Source of the DNA: MPNP01 sp965221445
GTDB lineage: Bacteria > Pseudomonadota > Alphaproteobacteria > Rhodobacterales > Rhodobacteraceae
Reading direction: 5' to 3'
Assembly: GCA_965221445.1 (NCBI GenBank)
Contig: CBDCSF010000013.1
Coordinates: 3,038,001-3,102,000 of the forward strand
DNA length: 64,000 nucleotides
Under the pieces are notes generated by a model, which did not search any database, was not told the origin of the DNA, and was given only the letters and a program-made list of their open reading frames with translations. The stretch's first letter is position 1. The number at the start of each line of letters is the position of its first letter. Shown here piece after piece: positions 9,105-16,693 of this stretch. The translations under genes and the position numbers were made by a program.

Positions 9105-9141
9105 GCACTTTCCCTTCCAAATCCTAATACTTGGGAAGTGC
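9105..9141 (-). promoter_or_regulatory. Hairpin in rne leader, just upstream of the start codon
   Basis: GCACTTTCCC at 9105-9114 pairs with GGGAAGTGC at 9133-9141: nine base pairs with one bulged base. On the rne (minus) strand the stem ends about 21 nt before the ATG, immediately ahead of the weak ribosome-binding site AAAGAGAAAA. RNase E in enterobacteria controls its own mRNA through hairpins in its 5' UTR; a similar role here is inference from position only. Confidence 0.5.
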
Positions 9142-9317
9142 TTAATTTAGTTGGTTGAATTTTCATTCGTTTGTTGTTCTCCGTTGACGACGGCCACAAT
9201 GTTCCTGGTGTAAAATTTAATGTATTCATTTCACTTTGTCTTATGTGTTAATAACCAAAAAGAATGTAACCCGCGTTATACGGACCAAAATAAAAAATCT
9301 TGGGTAAGTTAAATGTA

Positions 9318-9376
9318 ATTTTGCCCTATTCTCAATGAGAGCTAATCCCTAGCCGCTCGGCAAGCAAGGGCAAAAT
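9318..9376. other. Long-range stem enclosing two small hairpins (possible three-way junction RNA)
   Basis: ATTTTGCCCT (9318-9327) is perfectly complementary to AGGGCAAAAT (9367-9376). The enclosed 39 nt contain two further short stems, TCTC-AAT-GAGA and GCC-GCTC-GGC, so the whole can fold as a three-way junction on either strand. It lies about 235 nt upstream of rne and 210 nt upstream of mrcA. It matches no RNA class I recognise, and there is no T-run of the kind expected of a terminator. Confidence 0.4.
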
Positions 9377-9510
9377 CACTCCCATATTCAATCTTGCCAC
9401 TTTTTAATTATTTACTTGGTTAAGCAGCACTGATAAATTTCTACAGAATTATGTGTCAAAGTCAACACGATTTATTTTTATCTATTCAATTATATTTTAT
9501 CTTCCAGGCT

Positions 9511-9545
9511 ATGTAACAACCCCAACAATTTCTACCTTGTTACAT
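9511..9545. promoter_or_regulatory. 9-bp inverted repeat 44 bp upstream of mrcA
   Basis: ATGTAACAA (9511-9519) and TTGTTACAT (9537-9545) form a perfect inverted repeat with 17 nt between the arms. The position just ahead of the mrcA start suits an operator for a dimeric regulator or a leader hairpin. No regulator is identified. Confidence 0.4.
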
Positions 9546-9588
9546 GTAGTGGAAATAAAAATTATCAATGGTTACCATTTAGATCGTT

Positions 9589-12228
9589 ATGAAACCAACC
9601 CGTTCATTCAGAAGGTATCAACCCGAATCTAAGGTAGAGCCCGTAAGAAACAAATCCCTCGGGGAAAGATGCCTAGGGGTCATTGCTTGGGGTTTCAGTG
9701 AGTTCTGCACCGGGGTAATCTTTATCTTTATCGCAATAACTGGGATGATAGTTGCTGTAGGTACCAACCTGCCTACCTTTGAGGAGTTGGAGAATTATTC
9801 ACCACCAACCATTAGCAGAGTCTTTTCTGGGGAAGGAAAACTAGTAGATGAATTCGCAAAGGAAAGAAGGTTATTCAGTCCGATTGAAGAAATACCGGAT
9901 CTGGTAATAAATGCAGTAATTTCTGCCGAGGACAAATTGTTCTTTCAACACCAAGGTCTTGATCCCATGGGAATAATGAAAGCAGTGGTTCAAGCCTTAC
10001 AAGGAGAACGCCTCAGGGGTGCTTCCACCATTACACAACAGGTTATGAAAAACTTCCTTTTAAGCAGAGAAAGATCACTGGAGAGAAAACTCAGAGAGAT
10101 TATTCTGGCGGTAAAAATTGAAAAGGCACTTGGGAAGGATAAGATTTTGGAGCTATACCTGAATGAAATATTTCTTGGCCAAAATTCATACGGTGTTACT
10201 GCTGCAGCTCAAACCTATTTCAACAAATCACTTGACGATCTTTCAATTGAGGAAGCCGCCTACCTAGCCGCTCTACCCAAGGCCCCTTCAACCTATCATC
10301 CTGTCAGAGATCAAGGTCGGGCTATAGCTCGAAGGAACTTTGTGATTACCGAGATGATTGAAAACAACCATATTTCCGTAGAGGAGGGAGAAAAAGCCAA
10401 ATTACAGGGCCTGAGAACTGTTATGAGCGGAGCTTATGTCTCGTTTCAAAAATCGCTTCCCCCAAGGAGTTATTTTACCGATGAAATTCGAAGGCAGCTT
10501 TCTAGGCAGTTTGGTAACGAAGAATTTTACGAGGGAGGGCTGAATATTCGAGCAACCATAGACCCCCAATTGCAGGAAATTGCCAATTTGGCACTCCGTG
10601 AAAGTTTAGAGAAGTATGATAGGTCCAAAGGTAGCTGGGTTGGTACAGGTATTAACGTTTCGTCTCAGACCCTAGAGGAAAAAGAGCCTTTTGAGGTGGA
10701 TTTGCCAAGGGATATAGCCGGGTGGTCATTAGCTTATATTTCCCACTTTGATGAAGGCAGGGCTGTTATTATTGTCGAAAATCACCCCGATTCACCTTAC
10801 AATTTTCTTGAAGAGGAAAGCTTTCAGTGGGTTCACAAACGCAACCAGAACCGATTGAATGAAGGAAACCGCAAGGCTGAGGATTTCCTGCAAGTCGGTG
10901 AGATAGTCTTTGTTTCTCCGAACAAAAACGAGGATGATGAAATCGTTTCCTGGGATTTACACCAGATTCCAGAGGTCCAGGGTGCTTTTATAGCAATGGA
11001 TACAACTACGGCAAGGGTGCTGACAATGGTTGGTGGGTTCTCTTACCAATATTCGAGTTTCAATCGTGCTACCCAAGCTTATCGACAACCTGGTTCAGCC
11101 TTCAAACCAATTGTGTATGCCTCAGCGCTTGATGCTGGTTTCACCCCAGCAAGTATTATTTTTGATGCACCAATAAATTTAGATACGCCTCAAGGTATCT
11201 GGAGACCGGTTAATTACAGTAATAAATTTTATGGCCCGGTGCCTCTCAGAACAGGTGTCGAGCAGTCCAGAAACCTGATGACCGTTCGCTTGGCCAAGGA
11301 TATTGGGTTAGAAAATATCGCCCAATTTGCAGAAAAGGTTGGTATTTACGACTCCATGCCTCCCTATCTTGCCAATTCTCTTGGTGCCATGGAAACGACT
11401 CTTCTTAAGCTAGTTGTATCTTATGCAATTTTTGCCAACGGTGGTTATAAAGTAACACCTACGCTTGTTGACCGTGTACAGGACAAAAAAGGGAAGACCA
11501 TTTATCAAGCTGGTTTGCAGGTTTGTAGCAACTGTTCCTCTCCTGATTTACCTGAAGGAAAAATTCCAGATATTTTTTCATTTAACCCTCAGATTATTGA
11601 TCCAGTTACCGCCTTTCAGATTACGTCAATGATGCAAGGGGTTGTAGAACGCGGAACTGCTTCCGGAAGGATTAATGTTGATTTTCCAGTAGCAGGAAAA
11701 ACAGGTACAACCAATAATGCCCATGACGTGTGGTTTATAGGGTATACTCCCGAAATGGTAGCTGGGTGCTATATAGGATATGATACCCCAAGACCATTGG
11801 GAAAAAGCGCAACTGGGGGTAGCCTCTGTGCACCAGTTTTTAATCATTTCATGACCAATGCAGCAGAATTTTACGGTAATTCAGATTTTACAGTTCCTGA
11901 AGGAGGTATTTTTGTTGATGTCAACAGGTTTACCGGTGAATTGATCCATGACAAAACTGAAGAACAGGACGGTGCAGTGATTGCGGAGTTTTTCAGAATT
12001 GGTACCGAGCCACGTCAGGGGAATATTCGTGTAATAGATGGAGGATTTCCAATGGCATCGGATTTACCGGTAATTAAGTTTGAAGATTGGGATGAAGGAA
12101 TTTATCAAGCAGCAGAAGTAGCTTCCGATAGCCGAAATATGGACTTGAATGATTATGAAGGAAGTAGCACTAATGAGCAGGAGCAAAGGGGGTCATTTGG
12201 ATCCATTTCTGCTGGAGGACTTTACTGA
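9589..12228 (+). CDS. mrcA: Penicillin-binding protein 1A (bifunctional class A PBP)
   Basis: 879-residue inner-membrane enzyme that polymerises and cross-links peptidoglycan. One transmembrane segment lies at about residues 35-58. The GT51 transglycosylase domain shows the catalytic glutamate in VISAEDKLFF, then ASTITQQVMKNFLL and ELYLNEIFLGQNSYG. An OB-like insert follows. The transpeptidase domain has the active-site serine in QPGSAFKP, the second motif in EQSRNLM, and KTG in AGKTGTTNNAHDVWF. The C-terminal tail is acidic and Ser/Asn-rich. In many alphaproteobacteria prfB directly follows mrcA; here an ATPase-PIN cassette on the other strand separates them. Confidence 0.96.
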   Translation: MKPTRSFRRYQPESKVEPVRNKSLGERCLGVIAWGFSEFCTGVIFIFIAITGMIVAVGTNLPTFEELENYSPPTISRVFSGEGKLVDEFAKERRLFSPIEEIPDLVINAVISAEDKLFFQHQGLDPMGIMKAVVQALQGERLRGASTITQQVMKNFLLSRERSLERKLREIILAVKIEKALGKDKILELYLNEIFLGQNSYGVTAAAQTYFNKSLDDLSIEEAAYLAALPKAPSTYHPVRDQGRAIARRNFVITEMIENNHISVEEGEKAKLQGLRTVMSGAYVSFQKSLPPRSYFTDEIRRQLSRQFGNEEFYEGGLNIRATIDPQLQEIANLALRESLEKYDRSKGSWVGTGINVSSQTLEEKEPFEVDLPRDIAGWSLAYISHFDEGRAVIIVENHPDSPYNFLEEESFQWVHKRNQNRLNEGNRKAEDFLQVGEIVFVSPNKNEDDEIVSWDLHQIPEVQGAFIAMDTTTARVLTMVGGFSYQYSSFNRATQAYRQPGSAFKPIVYASALDAGFTPASIIFDAPINLDTPQGIWRPVNYSNKFYGPVPLRTGVEQSRNLMTVRLAKDIGLENIAQFAEKVGIYDSMPPYLANSLGAMETTLLKLVVSYAIFANGGYKVTPTLVDRVQDKKGKTIYQAGLQVCSNCSSPDLPEGKIPDIFSFNPQIIDPVTAFQITSMMQGVVERGTASGRINVDFPVAGKTGTTNNAHDVWFIGYTPEMVAGCYIGYDTPRPLGKSATGGSLCAPVFNHFMTNAAEFYGNSDFTVPEGGIFVDVNRFTGELIHDKTEEQDGAVIAEFFRIGTEPRQGNIRVIDGGFPMASDLPVIKFEDWDEGIYQAAEVASDSRNMDLNDYEGSSTNEQEQRGSFGSISAGGLY

Positions 12229-12406
12229 GTAGACGGGCAGTAAGTTTAAAATGGAGGTCTTTGATTACAGATCTATCACTGTATTTAAATTACCCAAATC
12301 TTCAAACTGTTTCCCAAAATCTAGATAAATTTCACAGTGTGATTAACTGAAAACAAGATTAACTTGCGGCTAGTATAGTTCACCATTACCGTTTGAGTAC
12401 CGACGA

Positions 12407-12871
12407 TTACCTATTGCAGGTTGATCTATCTAGAAACTTTCTTTGTTTCGTCGTAAATCTTACAGAATTATTTGTTCGAAAGACCTTCCCGTTAGAAATT
12501 AGTTTATTGTCCTTGAAGTCATCTTTGAGATCATCATCATGTGTATATAAAATTCGAGCCTTTGAGACAATGGCCAGAGCCAAAACATGCGGATCGTCAG
12601 ATTTAATCTTACAACCTTTTTCCAACTCTTTTTGCTTATTGTTTACTTCCGATGAATTTGCAGAAATGATTGCCAAACCTCTACTATTGGCTTGCTTAAA
12701 CCACTGAATGAATTGAGCAGATCCCTTTAATTCATCTAAAAGTTTTCCACCGACAACTAATTTAAGCTTACCGTTGTCAATGCAATCAAAAAAATAATTA
12801 TCGGCCTCTGTACGATCATTACGCCTACGAAAAACCAAGTCTCTAACACTGTTGTCAACGATTACGCACAT
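12407..12871 (-). CDS. PIN-domain ribonuclease-like protein, partner of the adjacent ATPase
   Basis: 154-residue protein with a PIN fold signature: first acidic residue Asp6 in VIVDNSVRD, a glutamate at about residue 47 (KLLDELKGS), Asp92/Asp93 in KSDDPHVLALAIVSKA, and a terminal acidic cluster at 112-114 (YTHDDDLKDDF). These four positions form the metal-dependent RNase site of PIN nucleases. It begins 1 nt after the ATPase stop codon (TGAAATG), so translation is coupled. There is no small antitoxin of VapB type next to it, so it is not an ordinary VapBC toxin; the ATPase is its natural control partner. Function as an RNA-cleaving effector is inferred. Confidence 0.75.
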   Translation of the reverse strand: MCVIVDNSVRDLVFRRRNDRTEADNYFFDCIDNGKLKLVVGGKLLDELKGSAQFIQWFKQANSRGLAIISANSSEVNNKQKELEKGCKIKSDDPHVLALAIVSKARILYTHDDDLKDDFKDNKLISNGKVFRTNNSVRFTTKQRKFLDRSTCNR

Positions 12872-12872
12872 T

Positions 12873-14204
12873 TCAAAATTCCAGCAGCCTATTTACCTCT
12901 TTGCGGAAGAACTCCCGGTAGGAAGGTGGTTGGCCTTCGATATTGCCATTTTCATCAATATGAATGTTATGAATTTGAACATCATCGTCACATCGTTCAA
13001 AATAGAGAATAGATATGTCCTCTGGCTTTAGGTCGCATTTTTTGTCGCGTACATCCATACGGACGCGGTCTATCAAATAATCGCTATGAGTTTCTACTAA
13101 AATCTGTCGTTTAGAGGCTACGTCACATAATATTGAACCAAGACCTGCTTGTGCACTAGGATGCAAGTGTAATTCCGGTTGTTGTAAAAGGAACATTGGA
13201 GAATCAACTGACCGGGTAAGCATGAAAAGCACAGGGAGAATCTGACTTACACCATACCCCACATCAATGAGGTTACGCCATTCACCTTTATTCCTTTTTG
13301 TATTGTTTCTTATTTGGATCTGAAATGGATCACTACTATTATCTTTCCCTAGCGAACGTATTCTAATCTCATCAAAAACCCCAGTTAATTTACCAAAAGA
13401 TTCCATGGTTTGTTTTAACAGTTTCCATTGTTCTTCATCTGAGTTTTCTAATCTTGCAAATAAAGCAGGTAAATTTGTTCCTTCTGGATCAAATTGAAAC
13501 TCATTTGGTTCGTAGGTCCTTAGGGGTTTTGCCCTGACAGGGGAACTAGATATAATGTCCACGAAAAAATTCAAATCTCTTCCGAATTTCTTCCTTAAAA
13601 TCGTATAGGGTTTTGTTCCTAGTATTACTAAGTCGCTCATGTCCTGCCTAGTGAATGAGGTATCACCTTTGGCAAGGTGCTGATTAGCTTCCAGATGGGC
13701 CAAAAAAGATATGGGGCCACTAATATTAATCTTTCTTATCTGTTCTAACTCTGTAGAATATTCATCAGATTTGCCGAAATCAAACTTCCATTTTCCCCTT
13801 GAGGTTTTGGCTTCAATCTTTATACGACCATCTGTAAGCATCAAGAGTAGAGATGCTGATTCATCTTCAACATGTAATCTGGAGACTTCTGGAGCAACGT
13901 TTGCTTTCCTAAAAGTGGCATCGGACTTGTAATCACCCACTGAAAAACCTCCAGAGAATTCCTGAATAGATCCATTTTCTCCAGATTGCGATACAATTTC
14001 CCTATATGAACCTAGAGCAAATGGTGCTTCATTAAAATTGGGAGTCGGATTCTCTACAAAAACAGTATTCCACAAAATCTGTACCATGGCCATCAATGAT
14101 GTTTTTCCGGTACTGTTTTCTCCAACCAGTAGCGTAAGAGGAGCAAGGCGAATAGTCTGCTGTTCCTGGAAACATCGAAAATTCTGAATAGTCAACTGAT
14201 CCAT
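12873..14204 (-). CDS. AAA/ABC-type ATPase of the OLD-like (AAA_21/DUF3696) family, putative defence sensor
   Basis: 443 residues. Walker A is GENSTGKTS at residues 28-36, preceded by the LTIQNFRCF strand of SMC/RecF-like ATPases. The ABC signature region is GYGVSQILPV (about 316-325), Walker B is FLLQQPELHLHP (about 338-349), and the H-loop histidine is in VETHSDYL (about 373). The family usually has E or D where this protein has the second Q of LLQQPE; PE keeps the catalytic glutamate. No TOPRIM domain follows, unlike true OLD nucleases; instead the nuclease is encoded by the coupled PIN gene downstream. The layout resembles Septu, where an ABC-type ATPase is paired with a small nuclease, but with PIN in place of HNH. 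Anti-phage function is inference. Confidence 0.72.
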   Translation of the reverse strand: MDQLTIQNFRCFQEQQTIRLAPLTLLVGENSTGKTSLMAMVQILWNTVFVENPTPNFNEAPFALGSYREIVSQSGENGSIQEFSGGFSVGDYKSDATFRKANVAPEVSRLHVEDESASLLLMLTDGRIKIEAKTSRGKWKFDFGKSDEYSTELEQIRKINISGPISFLAHLEANQHLAKGDTSFTRQDMSDLVILGTKPYTILRKKFGRDLNFFVDIISSSPVRAKPLRTYEPNEFQFDPEGTNLPALFARLENSDEEQWKLLKQTMESFGKLTGVFDEIRIRSLGKDNSSDPFQIQIRNNTKRNKGEWRNLIDVGYGVSQILPVLFMLTRSVDSPMFLLQQPELHLHPSAQAGLGSILCDVASKRQILVETHSDYLIDRVRMDVRDKKCDLKPEDISILYFERCDDDVQIHNIHIDENGNIEGQPPSYREFFRKEVNRLLEF

Positions 14205-14957
14205 TTTGAGCTCCCGTTGATGATTCTGTATTGGCTAATTCTAACATTGTTATCAAAAACTGATGGTAATTGCGAAATTTTCCCAAAATTCACCTGACAT
14301 TTAGTTACATTCACGCTATTTCGTACCCCGACTGTCTCCTACTAATGTTAGTCCTCGAAATTATTCTACCCAATAGCTAATCGTTCAAAGGGCTAGATAT
14401 GCGATGGAATACAAAAAAGTGATTTCCGAGTTATCAAAAGTAATTTCTTCCAATTAGAGAAAACTTTTGCAAACACGACCGGCAAGAGCCACTCGGAATA
14501 TACCATAAAACGAAGTGTCTCGTGTATGACTAGTGATTTGTAGTTTATTTACAAGGGAAAATTGTGTCTTTGCACCTTTGATATACAAAATTAGTCGAAA
14601 TCAACTGCCTATAATTATAACCTATCTCTTTCAAATTGTAACATTTCATTCCAGTGCTAGAATGATTTCAGTATTTGTAATTATCTACCCTTAAAGAGAG
14701 ATGATCCACCCATAGATGAAGGGTTAAGGATACGTTGTTCAATAGTTTGGAATCCTACCGGGGTACATAATCATTCTTGCGACATATATTAATTGTGTGA
14801 TGCTTTTGTTAGAATTCAGAGGAAAATCAGTCAGGTATCCAAGATTGGTACAAATTTGAAGTATATTTCAATAAAATTTTAATATCCTAAAACAAATTTT
14901 ACTCTTCATAATTGTGTGCAAAGAGATTGGGTAATCAAATCTAAAGAAACAGAAACA
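14205..14957. other. Long non-coding stretch between ATPase gene and prfB
   Basis: 753 bp, AT-rich, divergent between the ATPase (minus) and prfB (plus). No reading frame of convincing length or composition was found, and no tRNA, IS end or integrase remnant. A weak ACACGA...TCGTGT inverted repeat lies at about 14474-14525. The prfB promoter must be in the right half. Together with the cassette this makes about 2.7 kb of sequence between genes that are adjacent in many relatives. Confidence 0.55.
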
Positions 14958-16064
14958 ATGCGTGCAGATATCCTTAAACTTGTAGAAGAAATCAAGAATT
15001 CTCTTGCTCTCCTGAAGGAGAAAATTGGTCCAGATGAACTAGATCAAAAACTCTTGGAACTTAATACCAAAATAGAAGATCCAAAGTTGTGGGATGATCA
15101 GGTTGCTGCCACTGCTATTATGAAGGAAAGGCAAAATATAATCGAAAAAAAGGAATCATTTGAGAACCTGAATACCATATTGAATGACAGTATAGATCTC
15201 ATCGAACTTGGTGAGGAAGAGGGTGAAGAAGAGATTGTCGAGGAAGCTGAAAAGTCCATTATTGAATTACATCAGGAAATTGAGAATAAAGTTGTTGAAG
15301 CGCTTCTGGATGACGAAGCAGATAGAAATGATGCTTTTTTGGAAATCAAGGCAGGTGCAGGTGGAACAGAATCTTGCGACTGGGCTCAGATGCTTTCGAG
15401 AATGTATGAAAGATGGGCCCAGAGCAGGGGGTTTAAGACGGAATTGATTTCTCAAAATAGAGATGCCGAGGCGGGTTTGCGCTCGGTAACCTTTAAAATA
15501 AATGGTTTGAATGCCTACGGTTGGTTAAAGTCTGAATCAGGTGTTCACCGTTTGGTACGCATTTCGCCCTTTGATAGTGCTGCAAGAAGACATACTTCAT
15601 TCAGTTCAGTTGGAGCCTTTCCTGTTATTGATGAGAATATTGAGATTGAGATAAATCCCAGTGATTTAAGGGTAGATACCTATCGAGCTTCTGGAGCAGG
15701 GGGGCAACATGTGAATAAGACAGATTCCGCGGTAAGGATCACTCATCTTCCAACGGGTATAGTCGTAACTTCCTCTGAAAAATCTCAACATATGAACAGG
15801 GCTAACTGTATGGACGCCCTGCGATCCAGGCTTTATGAACTTGAACTTCGTAAACGGAATGAGAAGCAGCAGGAAATGCACCAAAACAAAGGTGATGCCG
15901 GATGGGGAAACCAGATACGTTCTTATGTACTCACTCCATACCAGATGGTAAAAGATTTACGAACAAATTTTGAATCACCAAATCCCCAAGCTGTACTTGA
16001 CGGGGATTTGGACGGATTTATGGCTTCAGTTTTAGCTCACAACGCGGCCGGGCGTTCCAGATAA
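14958..16064 (+). CDS. prfB: Peptide chain release factor 2
   Basis: RF2 recognises UGA and UAA stop codons and triggers peptide release. From the ATG at 14958 the product is 368 residues, beginning MRADILKLVEEI as is typical for alphaproteobacterial RF2. An upstream TTG at 14916 would add 14 residues without family support. The GGQ motif that enters the peptidyl-transferase centre is in RASGAGGQHVNKTDSAV. The stop-codon recognition loop region lies around the preceding VGAFPVIDE. No in-frame TGA or programmed frameshift is present near the N-terminus, so this gene lacks the autoregulatory frameshift found in many other bacteria. Confidence 0.96.
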   Translation: MRADILKLVEEIKNSLALLKEKIGPDELDQKLLELNTKIEDPKLWDDQVAATAIMKERQNIIEKKESFENLNTILNDSIDLIELGEEEGEEEIVEEAEKSIIELHQEIENKVVEALLDDEADRNDAFLEIKAGAGGTESCDWAQMLSRMYERWAQSRGFKTELISQNRDAEAGLRSVTFKINGLNAYGWLKSESGVHRLVRISPFDSAARRHTSFSSVGAFPVIDENIEIEINPSDLRVDTYRASGAGGQHVNKTDSAVRITHLPTGIVVTSSEKSQHMNRANCMDALRSRLYELELRKRNEKQQEMHQNKGDAGWGNQIRSYVLTPYQMVKDLRTNFESPNPQAVLDGDLDGFMASVLAHNAAGRSR

Positions 16065-16143
16065 ACCTGCTTATTCCCCAAGGTTACATCATTCCTCGGG
16101 AGCAAAATTACAGCAAGGCTTTAGGCTTGGATTATCCAAACGG

Positions 16144-16692
16144 TCAGATTTTACCAGCCATTGGTTTTAAAGGGGCAGGTGTTTTGCCTTGTTGAGATGA
16201 AGGTGTGGGTTTCATTTTGCTACCCATATCCTTTTTGCCCGAAAAACCCAGAGGCTCTTCAGTGCGCTTTACTGTTCCTTCAAAGTGAGCACCAGCCTCA
16301 ATTGCAATAGTACCGTGAATTATATCTCCCTGAACACGGGCTGATTTATTCAATCGAATTTTGGAACCTCGTACTTCACCCTTGACGAAGCCTTCTAAAA
16401 TAGCTTCCTCAGCACGAATATGACCTTCAATCTCAGATGTTTCCTTGATCGTTAAATTCCGTGCCGAAATATCTCCTTCAACTTTTCCTTCAATGATAAT
16501 ATCGTTTGGTGTTTGAAGGTTACCTACCACCTTAAGATCTTTTGAAATAATTGAAGGATTGTTAGTAGATCTAGGCTGTGCGACTGGTCCCGAAGGGGCG
16601 GGTCTCTGCATAGAACTGATTTCTGGCATTGTCTCTTTCTCCTTTTGCTGATTTCTGACAGGATCTTTAGTTTTCCCTTTTGATGTGAACAT
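16144..16692 (-). CDS. Bactofilin (polymer-forming cytoskeletal protein)
   Basis: 182-residue protein with a central DUF583/bactofilin beta-helix (about residues 45-140), seen as repeated short strands with alternating hydrophobic residues: ISKDLKVVGNLQTPNDIII, EGKVEGDISARNLTI, EGFVKGEVRGSKIRL, ARVQGDIIHGTIAIE. Flanking Pro/Ser/Lys-rich tails are disordered. Bactofilins self-assemble into filaments that localise cell-wall enzymes. It starts 1 nt after the stop of an M23 peptidase, the same pairing used in helical or curved bacteria for shape control, so the two probably act together at the cell wall. Confidence 0.9.
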   Translation of the reverse strand: MFTSKGKTKDPVRNQQKEKETMPEISSMQRPAPSGPVAQPRSTNNPSIISKDLKVVGNLQTPNDIIIEGKVEGDISARNLTIKETSEIEGHIRAEEAILEGFVKGEVRGSKIRLNKSARVQGDIIHGTIAIEAGAHFEGTVKRTEEPLGFSGKKDMGSKMKPTPSSQQGKTPAPLKPMAGKI

Positions 16693-16693
16693 T

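Larger units (their letters stand above)
9084..9588. other. Intergenic region between divergent rne and mrcA, rich in inverted repeats
   Basis: 505 bp with no convincing coding sequence on either strand. It must hold the rne promoter and leader (minus strand) and the mrcA promoter (plus strand). Three inverted repeats are separately annotated (9105-9141, 9318-9376, 9511-9545), plus a small CCGT/ACGG stem at 9181-9193. Many alphaproteobacteria carry an N-acetylmuramoyl-L-alanine amidase gene between rne and mrcA; it is absent here and I see no remnant of it. Confidence 0.6.

Noticed and set aside
12407..12871. Ordinary VapC toxin of a VapBC pair
   Set aside because: No small antitoxin gene on either side; the coupled upstream gene encodes a large ATPase.
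14750..14770. Short piece resembling a tRNA 3' end (AATCCTACCGGGGTAC), possible attachment site
   Set aside because: No acceptor, D or anticodon arm upstream, no TTCRA T-loop, and no second copy flanking the ATPase-PIN cassette.
14958..15060. Programmed +1 frameshift in prfB
   Set aside because: The frame is open from the start codon with no in-frame TGA and no CTTTGAC slip site.
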